Shown: piece by piece, positions 1 through 10,520 of the stretch
Layout: each line of letters starts with the position of its first letter
Position numbering within the stretch: position 1 is the first letter of the stretch
Position numbers and translations under genes: made by a program
DNA from: Trichostrongylus colubriformis
Lineage: Eukaryota > Nematoda > Chromadorea > Rhabditida > Trichostrongylidae
Length of the DNA stretch: 64,000 nt
Direction: 5' to 3'
Assembly: GCA_963978905.1 (NCBI GenBank)
Contig: OZ022259.1
Coordinates: 23,348,068 to 23,412,067 of the forward strand
Notes under the pieces: generated by a model
The model's input: only the letters and a program-made list of their open reading frames with translations
Database searches by the model: none
Told to the model about the DNA's origin: nothing

Positions 1-292
1 AGCCGACTACAGTTCAGCCGAGTTCGAACTGAAGTCCCTCCTGAGCAATAATCGAGAGAAAACACCGGAAGGGTCTACTGGGATCTTCTCAATCTGCATT
101 CTATATCCGAGGATATGAGAGTGCTAAATAAAGCGAGTAAATGAGAGCATACTGGATAAATGTCACTGCTTTTAAAATATGAAGCGTTGCATTTAGTTTA
201 TTTACAAACGTTGCTAGCAACATTCATCCCGAGAAGAATTACGAAGGCTAAAACCGTGTACAATAAGCTGTGTGGTGCAAAAATGACTTACA

Positions 293-350
293 TGACGCAG
301 CGTTACATGACTTCTTGCAAAGATGCAAGAAGTCATGTAACGCTGCGTCA
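293..350. repeat. Perfect inverted repeat (27-bp arms, 4-nt loop)
   Basis: The left arm (293-319) begins TGACGCAGCGTTACATGACT, and the right arm (324-350) is its exact reverse complement, separated by AAGA. The hairpin does not sit inside a recognised larger element. Perfect arms suggest a recent origin, such as a small fold-back element or template-switch duplication. Confidence 0.9.
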
Positions 351-1482
351 ATCTGTTGCTTACCTCGTGATGTCGGCGTTCATTAGGCTCAGCCTCATCG
401 TCGACTTTTCATCGTCTATCCGCTGCGGCTCACCTCAAGCAGCCCTGCTGACGCGATGACAGAATATGTATGGGAGAAGATTTGAAGCTTCCGTGAATTG
501 AGTGATACCTGAACGTCTGAGACTGAGATTAGGGCGAATAAGACAGACAAAGCGAATAAAGGGGATCGAGATGACTGCTCCGGAGCCTCAATCCAGTCTA
601 AATCTACGAAAAAAAGTGTGAGCTTCCAAAATTTCATTTCAAGAGACTCAAAGATTCCACAAATTATTGCGAAAGAAATATGAGCCCGTTGGCAAGCTTC
701 CGGCACCCGCGCCTCTTTAAGCCTGAAATAAAGAATTTCTTGCTTCCTAAAAATTTCAAAAATGTGGGCAAAAATATGTTGGGTACTGGTGGCCTTTTCC
801 AAACGACTTGACGAACATCGCAGGGTCTTGCAAAATCAGATGTCATATATAAACAATAGTTTCACCAGTTACAGAACCCAAAAACGTGCCCACAAAGGAC
901 CTCCTCACATCATTGTAAAGTGCTACACGGCTCCATTAAAAATACAGTGGAAAGAAAAATACTGGAGGCACTAGAAGTAAAAAGACTAACCCCAGAAAAA
1001 AATGGCAAAGACGAGCTACGTATTTTCAAAAAGTGTCAATATATATGTATAAAACAAAATAAATTGCCTCATTTTAGGCTAAAAATGCGTTAGGCGCCGA
1101 AAGAATGCCAACGAGCTCAAATTTTTCCGCATTATATTTCGTGTAATCTTTTGAGCTCTTCGAGATGAAAAATTGGAGCAGCCTCACATTGTTTCTCACA
1201 CATTCACAATCGAAATAGTCAAGAAGCTGTCCTAAACACAAATTGGATAATTGGTGATCTATGACATCGTGGACTTGCGTTCACCTTAGACTTCAAGGAA
1301 AGAAATGACTTGCACGGATACGTCGGCTGGGGAAACACCTTCTTGAAAAATTGTGATGGAGGCCTTGCAAGTCATCCATAATATAATAACAAGTTAGATC
1401 AGGACAAACATTCGAAGGGAGATGAGATCACTCAATATTAGAACAAACTCGTTCATATTCATGAACTGAAGCGATTGACTAC
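351..1482. other. No gene recognised
   Basis: AT-rich sequence with only short open frames. I see no splice-consistent exon chain, protein motif or obvious transposon end. Confidence 0.5.
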
Positions 1483-1664
1483 ATGTACTACTGACGCAAT
1501 GTCAATAACTTTAACTTCCTTATTGGAAAGATAAGTGAAACAAGCCGAACACTTATTTCGGATGATCCCAGATATGTACTACTGACGCAATGTCAATAAC
1601 TTTAACTTCCTTATTGGAAAGATAAGTGAAACAAGCCGAACACTTATTTCGGATGATCCCAGAT
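1483..1664. repeat. Exact tandem duplication, 2 x 91 bp
   Basis: The unit 1483-1573, starting ATGTACTACTGACGCAATGT, is repeated without any visible difference at 1574-1664. Identity across 91 bp means either a very recent duplication or an assembly artefact. The unit shows no coding signal. Confidence 0.9.
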
Positions 1665-2469
1665 ACGAATTCTCAAGAGTGGTTATTTTCAAGGACCAAT
1701 AGCTCAATAGGATCTGGCTGCACGACTTGACTGCGACGCGAGCGTAAAAAGTAAGATAAATTAAACTCGACGGAAAGTGCCACAAGGAGATGGATGATCA
1801 CCGACACACTCACTAGCTTTCGAACAATTTAAGCTCCGCTCTACCTTCGGCATACTTCCATGGCGGTCTGATCAAAGCTAACTTGTGCTTGCAGAGGTAG
1901 AGAAGATGCAGTCGGAAAGTCCGTAACAGTATCGTACCACACCATTTCAGAGAAGCCATGTCAGAAATGTGAGTTTGTGATTTTCTCCTAATAAATTCTC
2001 TATTGGAGACTTGTCAGTCTACTCATATCTTGAACTGTCTGACCAGATTGAGTGGTGATAGCAGAGTTACGCGGATCGGACTACCAGACACAGCGAGGGA
2101 GACTGTAACACCTTTCATCACCATGGGTGCAGATTTTTTATTCGAGAAAAAACAATGAATATTAGTGAAATAAAGTGAAGGTGTGGTTTTTCGTATCACT
2201 ATAATCTTCTACACGCTGTCGACAGCTAACTTCAAGTTGATGGGCAGAACTTCGTTGAAAGACGAAAAGAATTTCAAAGCAGCGCGAACAAATATTATAG
2301 AAATGCGAGGACGTGAGGGAATTGTGACAAAGATGAATGGAAAACTGATTTTCTCCATGCCTTTATAACTAGTTTCAAAGCTTTAGACCGAGCGGTGACA
2401 CTGTATGCCATTGAAAAAAACGAAATGGAGACGCGGAAACGGTTGCTTCCTCGATTTCACCTTTCCAAT
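1665..2469. other. No gene recognised
   Basis: Unremarkable AT-rich sequence. Open frames are short and low in complexity, and no repeat family seen elsewhere in the window was recognised here. Confidence 0.4.
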
Positions 2470-2474
2470 CACCA

Positions 2475-2687
2475 CACGTGAAATGTAAGGATCTACAAAT
2501 TGTGGTAAAGGACACTTATGTGACTGGAAGGCAACACCGTATGGTTTATAACTCCCTATTTTTCCGGGGAGCTAGATGGCTTAATATGCTACCATCGGAT
2601 ATATTGAATGCATCCAGTGTATCCCTGTTCAGGGAAAGGTTGAAGCGGATTGATCTTCTATCTGTTCTTAATATTACAGATTATTGA
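2475..2687 (+). pseudogene. Remnant of a CR1/jockey-like LINE, extreme C-terminus
   Basis: The translated stretch runs through a positively charged segment, then YNSLFFRGARWLNMLPSDI and a tail with SLFRERLKRIDLL before a stop. The pattern 'YNSLF.RGA..WN.LP..I....S...F...L' is familiar from the C-terminal end of reverse transcriptases of CR1/jockey-type LINEs. No RT core precedes it, so this is a 5'-truncated copy, as is usual for LINEs. An (AAAT)n tract at about 3836-3855 could be the 3' tail of the same insertion, which would make 2690-3835 its untranslated region. That link is inferred from position only. Confidence 0.45.
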
Positions 2688-2689
2688 GT

Positions 2690-3860
2690 CCCCAACGTTG
2701 ATTTTCAACAGCTCGTTGGTGTCTTCTTCAGTCCGTTATAGATCGACGCTGTTGAACAGGAATGTAAAATCTAAATGCAATGTTCTGCCGCAAAGGATTT
2801 GGTTCCTTACGTTCTTTTTATAGAAGTTACCAATTATCAATTGATTGGCTACTTCATTACAGTAGAACGGCTTTACGAAACTAGATAACATGCATGTTTC
2901 GGTCTTTCCTTCCACAGCTCAATATGGTCCGTATTCGTATTCGTGCATGCTGCGGATTATCACTTGTAACGCTTGCGCCATGGACGGCCTGTCATCAGCA
3001 ACCGACTACACTTCCTCTCATGGAACCTTCCAGCTTCTATTTCCCTTCCTTATTCAGGGTTATATGGTGTTATGCATGCGTGTTGATCAAGATCAAGCTG
3101 ATTTATGTTGGTTTATGTCTGAGCTCTAGCTTTCTCTGAAAATGGTTTCTTAGAAATATCCGCGGTGGGCGTCTGGGTTTTCTTTTCTTACTATTTTTCT
3201 CTTACTTCAAAGTTGTACTAACGATATCACGCTTTCCAATTGGTCGTTGCTAACAGTTATTGGCATGTTCATTGCACTGGTCTGGTCATGAGGACCCTCG
3301 CCTCTAGCCGCCTTGTTTTTCTTTCACTTTTGTTGTTCGGCACATGTAATTAAGCCTATACTACAATATAAGTAGCGTGTTCCTGGGAGATGCGTATATT
3401 TACTGAGTAATGAGCCCTCATCCCCCTTCTGAACATGCCCTTCGCTCCTGACGTCCACGAGTCTGAGTATCCAGCTTTTACCTGGTCTGTCTGTTCCACG
3501 AGGGCTGTCGGTATACTCGTGTTTCGGAGTTCAGACAAACTCCCATGACCCCCTATGGTGGCGTAAGGGCACCATTGCCGACTGGTGCAGGTATAGGTCT
3601 TGGATCCTACTCGTGGTTGCGTCTGGTTCGAAAGGAGGACCTGTTTCCCATCGAGCAGTATCCTCATGTTTTTTTTTTCGGTTATTGAGTTCTGCCCTGA
3701 TCCAATGGTTAAACGACTAGAGACTATGTACTTTTTTGCACAGAAATTGGGCGTTGTCTTCGTGACCAACCTTACTTTTTTGTTGCTTGGATTATCTTTC
3801 TTTTTCCTGTTCTCTGGCGCGTCTTCTGGCGCATACAAATAAATAAATAAATAAGTAAAA
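2690..3860 (+). other. Possible LINE 3' region ending in an (AAAT)n tract
   Basis: No credible gene. The stretch ends in about four AAAT repeats (3836-3855), a common way for CR1/RTE-type LINEs to end. Overlapping open frames on both strands here lack recognisable motifs and appear fortuitous. Confidence 0.3.
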
Positions 3861-4099
3861 TCTAGCGAGAGGAGTGATGCACTTCCAATTTTTGCGACAT
3901 TTCCGAAGGGCTAGGCAGTACATGGTTCGTCGAGGACTGCCGTCTGCTCAAGTAGTGTAAGATGTTTCAAAAGTTTTCTCGAGAATTATGTGAAGAGCTC
4001 TCACTAATTTGCAGGCTGATGTTTAAAATTTCATGCTTTCTCTGTGGGTTACTCACAAAATTTTCTTAACCACCTCCAAGAGTAGCATTTGCTTATATC

Positions 4100-4205
4100 T
4101 ACAATACCGCTCGCGTCGCGTGAGTAATTTTCGCCTTGCGACGGTTTGTTCGCGAACAAACCGTCGCAAGGCGAAAATTACTCACGCGACGCGAGCGGTA
4201 TTGTA
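4100..4205. repeat. 106-bp perfect palindrome without spacer
   Basis: Both 53-nt halves are exact reverse complements around the centre TTCGCGAA (between 4152 and 4153). The left half starts TACAATACCGCTCGCGTCGC. The arms are much more GC-rich than the surroundings. The element lies about 270 bp left of a deleted mariner but is not part of it. No target-site duplication was identified with confidence. Confidence 0.95.
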
Positions 4206-4478
4206 TGCTGCATCTGGGCGCTATGACGCCTATCATTCCCTCTCGTTGGTTTCGCCTTTTTCTTTCTGGAGATATAAGTCTTGCAGATTATCTGCATGAG
4301 GAACGTCCGATACATACTCAAGACAGCACAGCACAACCATTGAGGCTTTGACTGCGAAATTTGCCGTGCGAGGCATAGCTACAACATTTGGGACATGACA
4401 TGCAACCAGCAGCAGGTGCCTAACGATCACCACTGCAGGGGATTGTAGGCTACATATGCTACTACTTGAAACAACATA

Positions 4479-5344
4479 TTAGGTTGTTCCAAACGTCTTG
4501 TAGTATTTTTTCGATCATCACTTTTTATTTTTTTTTTGTCCAACAAATAACAATTAGGCAACAACGTGTGGACCATTGTTATCGGCAACCCTCTGCCACT
4601 TTATAGGAAAATCGTTGATTCCCTTCTCCCAAAACTCTGGGTTCTGAGAGTCGAAGAAGTCAGCGATCGCCTTCGCAAGCAAGTCATAATCAACGAAATT
4701 TCTCTTAGCCAGGAAGGATTCGAAAGGATGGGTAAGGTGATAGCCAGAAGGGGCAATGTCTGGAGAGTATGGCGGGAGGGGCAGCACATCCCTGCCGAGC
4801 TCCTATAACTTGGCATGGGAGCGGGCGTCGTCATGAAGAAGGGTGACCGCGGACCTTTTTCGGCACTTTTCTCGAACAGCGACGACGAGCTGCTGGAGCT
4901 GGTGGGTGCATACGGTAGCGGTGACTGTCTCGCCTTGTACCAGCACCTCGCGGAAAAGCATTTCTTCACCGTCGCAGAAGTAGCATAGTCCTGAGCGTTG
5001 TTTGTCTTCCATGTCAATCTCGTCGTTGCTGAAGCTGATGAACCAGCGGCACACGGTCTCGTAGCTCACACATCCCTTGCCCAATGCAGCGCTGATGGAG
5101 TGGCAAGCTTCCGTCGTTTTGGTGCCGCAAAACCGCTCATAATAGATGACACCGCGAGTTGGGTGGGTATCGACAACGGGCATTGTAGCTCTCTCCACGG
5201 GATCTGGTGGGTCAATATATATTTTCCTAGAAAGCTTAGGGAACGTTCTACCATATTCCTGAACCGCCTGGACCTGCCTCGAGGTGAACAAGAGTTACAG
5301 ATTTTTTTTTGGAAAAATACTACAAGACTTTTGAAACAACCTAA
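4479..5344 (-). mobile_element. Internally deleted mariner, copy 1 (non-autonomous)
   Basis: The element is flanked by TA (4477-4478 and 5345-5346) and bounded by inverted repeats starting TTAGGTTGTT. On the minus strand, an N-terminal part with a mariner helix-turn-helix (HPTRGVIYYER...VCRWFISFSN) runs directly into a C-terminal part with GETVTATVCTHQLQQL, TLLHDDARSH and PPYSPDIAPSGYHL. About 100 residues, including the region of the first catalytic Asp, are missing between them. The third Asp of the DD34D triad (normally SPxDYH) is Gly. A TAG stop separates the second and third catalytic motifs. The 866-bp copy therefore cannot encode transposase. The same lesions occur in the copy at 37494-38382, so a dead master was amplified in trans. 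Confidence 0.9.
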
Positions 5345-5499
5345 TATATAAGAATTGCCGGTCTTTGCTGTGCAGTTTTTGTATGATAACACTAGTAATG
5401 GAATTACTATTGGAAATGAAAGCTGGCTACTCTATGATAACCGTGCAGGAAGTGCCATCGAAGGAGGAGACCTATCACCGTCTGAGTTGACACCAGGTC

Positions 5500-5635
5500 T
5501 CCAAAAAGGGGGATGGGGGTCGAGCCGAGTCGCACTCGCGGCGCCGTCAGTACGAGTGCAATTCCGCTGAAGACGCAATGGGTAGGTATTGTGAGGGACC
5601 TTTAAACATTGCAGCAATATGTTGTGAACTAGAAT
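5500..5635 (-). repeat. Half copy of MITE family A
   Basis: The GC-rich end (around 5525-5545, GCGGCGCCGTCAGT) followed by an AAGACGCAATGGGT-like segment matches, in reverse, the right half of the MITE at 36705-36945. The other half is absent. Confidence 0.55.
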
Positions 5636-5705
5636 TTCCTAAGACTGCAATATGAGTTACCATCGTCCTTCAAAGCTAATAAAGGCATAGCTATCACTGC
5701 TTCTA

Positions 5706-6438
5706 CAGGGAGTGCCGAAAAAAAAGTAATTTTGTTCACGGCTCACATCCGCCATGTATACAAAGCATAGGAAAAGGAAAGAGATGAAAGTAATGGGGCA
5801 AAATATTCCCGAAATGTTCCTCTAAAAGCTGAACAAGCTGTAGCTCACTACGTTCACCTTTCTAAAAATATGGATCAGTCGGCGCAGTCGGGTTTCAGAG
5901 CACCTACGGAATCAAGGTCGCTCAAAACGGTGGAGCCAGGTTCCGTGGTAGGTCTTTTGTGGGAAGCTTTCTAAGGGTTGACCTTTCGGTTCATGGAAGT
6001 CACAGAGCCCTTGCTGCTCGGACAGCGCTGCTATATCCGAAGTATCATTTTTCATGCTTCAAACCTGCCTTCGGAGGGGTTTCAGTGGTAACGGCACGTT
6101 CTGGTTTTTGAAACGAAGGGAACCCGGGAAAAAACGGAATATTCGAGAACACCACCCAATATGACTCCCCTTAGGTACCCAGGGTCAACGGCCCTTAGCA
6201 AGGTTGTGAATGAGGGCGACGAAGTTTTGGATTTTGCCCACCTGAGGTGACACATCTTGTTCACTCGGAACAAGCAACCGTTCCTACTCGTGCAGAAGGC
6301 TGGCACGGAGTCTACTGATAGTTGGAGGTGTGCTCTTAGATTCGGGGATGGAAATACCTCGGTAGAATTTGCTGAAGTTCGATTAAAGTAGGGTTGAAAG
6401 TGGAGGAAAAAATTACTTTTCTTTATTGGCACCCCCTG
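5706..6438. mobile_element. TIR element family C, copy 1 (733 bp, TA target site)
   Basis: The left end is CAGGGAGTGCCG and the right end, reversed, is CAGGGGGTGCCA. TA flanks both sides (5704-5705, 6439-6440), as in Tc1/mariner elements. Two more copies lie at 27960-28584 and 55068-55772 and share the internal sequence. No transposase motif was found. A minus-strand frame covering roughly the right half is open in all three copies. Confidence 0.75.
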
Positions 6439-6639
6439 TATTGTACTTGAGGTTGTTGTTGATTGTTGTGTTATCTTGATAGGTTTTGTCAACTGTTAAT
6501 GCTCCTGAAGATACTTCTATGGATCACTCACTGCAGAATGAGAGAGAACAATAACATTTAAATTACTTTTAACATTTCATTTCTCTCAGAAAGCATAAGA
6601 ACAAAAGCAAATAGCCGCCCGCGCTGAAAATAGGTGTAA

Positions 6640-6770
6640 TCTCTAAAGGTCCCTTACGGCAACAGCCCAGTGCGTATTGAGCGGCACTCCTAACGACTTA
6701 CACTCGCCACGCCGTTCGCAACGGGCGGTCGCGCGAAAATTCGACCAACCGACTCCCACCTCAAAAAGGG
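6640..6770 (+). repeat. Half copy of MITE family A
   Basis: The right-hand half of family A: a CCAGTGCGTATTGAGCGGCA-like stretch, then GTCGCGCGAAAATTCGACCA and a CTCCCACC end. It is oriented opposite to the half copy at 5500-5635, with a family C element between them. Confidence 0.55.
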
Positions 6771-7160
6771 TAAAGATGCTACCTACTGTTGGGCATATTG
6801 CAAAGATAACGCCTGGGGATACTTCAAGGATCACGCACATACTTCGAGCTAGTGCACAAGTACAAGGTATGGATGCCCTCTTCAGCAACTTTTAGCAATA
6901 TGTAACGAAAAAGGGCAGTAGTGAATGCACATAAGGCCGTTGCTGGCATGTCGAGACACCTGATAGCTTTTTCCATTGAGGGAATGAAAGCCAAGCTTGC
7001 CAATACATGTTCTTGTTAGTGAAAAACATTATGGTAGCGGTAACATTATATGGTAACCCTTCAGGCTTGAAATTACACGCAATGTCCTTGTCTCCATTAT
7101 CCAAGAAGATGTTGTCATTTTCTGTCAATGTTCTTTCGTCCTTTGCATCCATAAAGAATA

Positions 7161-8446
7161 TTAGGTTGGTGCAATTGAAATTGCCGTTTGCCACAGCTAT
7201 TCTTCAAATCAACATATCTCATGACCAAATAAAGTTTATCAGTCAAAATAAGACCCTTCACATTCTACACATCTTTCCCAACGAGAAACAAGTTTGCTCA
7301 TACCGCTAGCATAAAAATCAAGATTCTTGGAAGCAATGAAATCCTCGAAAGCAGATCGAGCAGCTCCTTGATTGCTGAAGACCTTCTCCTTCAGGAAATT
7401 ATCGAGATGTCTGAAGAAATGGTAGTCCGTGGGGGAGAGGTCTGGGGAGTAGGCTGGGTGTGGTAGGGTTTCGTAACCTAGCTCGTTTAGCTTTTCCAAG
7501 GTCATGCGAGAGATGTGTGGTCTCGCGTTGTCGTGTAGGAGTATGGGTCCCTTTCGATTAGTTAAACTTGGTCGGAGCACCTGAAGCTTTCGATGCATGG
7601 CGTCGAGTTCCTGGCAGTACTTTTCAGCTGTTATCGTTTCGCCAGGATCCATGAAGTTGTAATGAATAATTCCATGTGCTGACCACCATACTGTGACCAT
7701 GACCTTCTTCGAGTTGAGCTTCGGCTTCGGAAACTGCTTAGGTTCTTCTCCCTTGTCCAACCACTGTGCCGATCGCCTTCTGTTGTCATACATCATCCAT
7801 TTTTCGTCGCACGTCACAATTCGATCAAGGAATGGGTCGTTTTTGTTACGCAAAAGGAGCGCAGAGCTGACTTCAAAACGGCGTAATTTCTGACTCTCGG
7901 TAAGCTCATGCGGCACCCATTTGTCGAGCTTTTTGGTTTTTCCGATCTTATGTAAATGCCTAGCCACCGTTGTGTGGTCAACCTCCAAATCCTTAGCTAT
8001 CTCTCTAGTTGATCGGCGTGGATCGGCCTCGACGATCTTCTTCAGTTCTTCGTCGTCTATCGCCGAAGGTCGATGCCCTCTTACCTCATCTTCGAAGCTC
8101 TCGCATCCGCTTCGAAATTTCTCAAACCAATGCCGAGCTGTACGGTCGTTGAGCGTTCCTTCTCCAAAAACTTCATTAATATTTCGAGCTGTTTCCGCTG
8201 CGTTGCGACGAAGTTTGAATTCGTAGAACAAAATAGCTCGAACTTGACTTTTTTCCACTAGCATTTTAAAGGTCTGAAAAACGATTAGATGGAGTGCTTT
8301 GAAAAAACAAGTGGCACAGCTGTAAAGGCCGGCTCTCAAGCTTCAAATCGGTATACCACACTAAAGTATCAAACGAAGCGTCTTGGGCAAAGACACGTTC
8401 TTTTAGAAGGGTGGCCGAAACGGCAATTTCAATTGCACCAACCTAA
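7161..8446 (-). mobile_element. Complete mariner element, Hsmar1/Bandit-like
   Basis: Perfect 29-bp terminal inverted repeats (7161-7189 and 8418-8446) start TTAGGTTGGTGCAATTGAAA. A TA target duplication sits on each side (7159-7160, 8447-8448). Total length is 1286 bp, close to the 1287 bp of human Hsmar1. The element encloses one uninterrupted transposase gene on the minus strand. Identical inverted repeats, an intact frame and full length together indicate a young, possibly still active copy. Confidence 0.95.
7239..8264 (-). CDS. Mariner transposase (DD34D, Hsmar1/Bandit-like)
   Basis: This is a complete 341-residue transposase that cuts and pastes the element by binding its terminal repeats in the nucleus. 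The ATG at 8264 was chosen because the product then starts MLVEKSQVRA, as Hsmar1-type proteins do; an upstream in-frame ATG would add 25 unrelated residues. The N-terminal paired helix-turn-helix region covers roughly residues 5-110 (RTARHWFEKFRSG; DHTTVARHLHKIG). WVPHEL, the signature between the DNA-binding and catalytic domains, is at 116-121. Catalytic residues are Asp153 (VTCDEKW), Asp245 (LLHDNARPH) and Asp280 (SPDLSPTDYHFF), spaced as in DD34D mariners. It ends GSYFD, as relatives do. There is no frameshift or stop. By similarity to SETMAR/Hsmar1, Bandit from Ancylostoma caninum is the closest family I know of. Confidence 0.95.
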   Translation of the reverse strand: MLVEKSQVRAILFYEFKLRRNAAETARNINEVFGEGTLNDRTARHWFEKFRSGCESFEDEVRGHRPSAIDDEELKKIVEADPRRSTREIAKDLEVDHTTVARHLHKIGKTKKLDKWVPHELTESQKLRRFEVSSALLLRNKNDPFLDRIVTCDEKWMMYDNRRRSAQWLDKGEEPKQFPKPKLNSKKVMVTVWWSAHGIIHYNFMDPGETITAEKYCQELDAMHRKLQVLRPSLTNRKGPILLHDNARPHISRMTLEKLNELGYETLPHPAYSPDLSPTDYHFFRHLDNFLKEKVFSNQGAARSAFEDFIASKNLDFYASGMSKLVSRWERCVECEGSYFD

Positions 8447-8869
8447 TATAAAAATGGAAAAAGATGGAAGCGAATAAGAAAAAAAAGCCCTATTTTGGAA
8501 TATGTTACCCTAAACGTTTAGATGAGACTTTTTCAAAAGCAATGAACACAATAACCTGTTTGCAGAATCAACAAATATGGATAGTGGGATGCATTTGGAT
8601 GATGCCGATACAGTTGATCTATAGCATTTTTGTTGTGAAAGAAGGCGTAGAGATCACGTAGTACGTTCCCACATGCACGACAACGTCTTCCTGCGCGTTT
8701 CCGTCCACAAATGGACGAGTTACCAACTACCTACCACTACGGCGTATTACAGCGCCACGAAGCTGCCCCAAAGATAGGGCTGCATAAATTTGCTTAGCGC
8801 CCGAAATCAATGGCAAAGTGAAGGACTAATTCAGCATTCCCGGCAATTTTTAAATTAAGTACCCCACTC

Positions 8870-10520
8870 ACTTACAAGGGAAGCATGGTAGGTCGAAGTG
8901 GCTGTTTGAAATGGGGACTATGTCAGTCTTAGGGTTCGGGATGCCACTCACTGACCTGCATTCCATATCTGCTGTGCGTCTCTTAGACTTACAGTTGTTC
9001 GAAGAGGAGCAATTCGGCATATATACGACAAGCAAGAGCAACAGAATTGTGCTTTAATGGCCATATTGTTAAGGTGCTTGGGGATAAGTTTGAGGGGTCA
9101 CGCGTTTGGTATCTTCATAAACGAGTTTTTTTGCATTTTTGTGTAAATAGATCCTGAACATTACGAACGCATCCTTTGAGTGGCTGATTTTGCTATGAAA
9201 GAACATTTCTGAAGAAATGAATCCATTTTCGCTGTTTTTCCATGTACATTTCCAATTCTTCGTTTATTGCCTTCACGAGCATGGTCTACACGGTCAGTGT
9301 ATGAATTATCCTAGAAGTTAACATGGTGGTCATGGTGTACACGGACACACGAGTGGAATTTGAATCTCTACCGAATAAGTACAAGGTTGAACAGCAAAAA
9401 TCGATTCACTTTGCCAGAAATGCTCTATTGTAGCAAGATCAAGCACTCAAAGAATTCGTTGCTTGTACTGTTCAGGAATTTACAGAAGGATGCAAAAAAG
9501 CACATTCATCAAGGAACCGGATTCGTGATCTCTCGGACTTGAGCCCAAGCTTCTAACCACTTATGTACGATGAATTGCTTCTCTTTAACCCATTGACGAC
9601 CGCGGCATTTACAGTTGTCTGGCGCGTGGGACCGCGTGAGATTTGCCCACCCTCCGCGTGTGACAGAACGTCGTGTCACACGGTCCCACAGGGACACCGT
9701 TTTTGAGGAGCTACCATTTTTCAACTTTTTACATCGTAATTTGGTTCCCACCCGTATTAAGATAATATATAGACCACATTTGTATTGAGCTTTCCCTTTA
9801 AAGATACGAATGAGTGCCTTAGACTGAAAGTGAACTAAATCAAAATATCGATAGACTGCTACTGGTAAGTGATGACTGCGGTGAACACTTGCTGGATTCC
9901 CTACTGTGGAACTAAGATGACTAAATAAAACTGAATGGTGACAAACCCGAGCTTGTAGAGTCACCACTGTATTGCAATGAAATCTAGATGAATACCCCAC
10001 TCGCAGACGCGAAGAGTCTGCAGGAGAAGGCGAATGATCGCAGACGATGCGTTGGCTGTTATAAAGAAATGTGCAAAATCAAGGGGGAATATACGCTGCC
10101 AGAAGGGCTCGTACCGGTTGCAGCAGATGCAGACAGTATCTTTGTATTGATTGTTTTAGAAATAACCACAAAAGATGTTTTCAGTAGTCGTTATTAACCC
10201 CTTTATTTACAACTCAATAATTCAAGAATCAAAAGTTATTTTCTTGAAGCAAGCTATATGTTGAAGCCCTTTATGTTCGGAATACACATAATAACAAAAG
10301 ATCAAAGAAAGGTTTGAAAAGAAGCTCAAAATATAAGTTACAAGGCTGTGGCACGACACCGTGTCACACGGTCGTCTATGGCTTGAACACTTGCATCTCT
10401 GCTCCTAGAGACGCACAGCAGATATGGAATGCAGATTGGAGAATGGCATCCCGAGCCATATCACTGGTATAATCCCTATTTAGGCCACTTTGACCTACCA
10501 TCCTTCCATTGTGAACAACT
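8870..10520. mobile_element. Long-armed fold-back element (about 1.65 kb)
   Basis: A left arm around 8880-8995 (including GCATTCCATATCTGCTGTGC at 8963-8982) recurs in reverse complement around 10400-10505. Similarity extends for about 110-120 bp with mismatches. Nested inside, CCATTGACGACCGCGGCA near 9590 is mirrored near 10380, and a 14-bp inverted repeat around GTGGGACCG flanks 9640-9690. No transposase motif appears in the interior, so this looks like a non-autonomous DNA element. Exact ends and target duplication could not be fixed. Confidence 0.6.

Noticed and set aside
3356..3838. 160-codon minus-strand open frame
   Set aside because: No domain, lies in the presumed untranslated part of a LINE remnant and overlaps open frames on the other strand.
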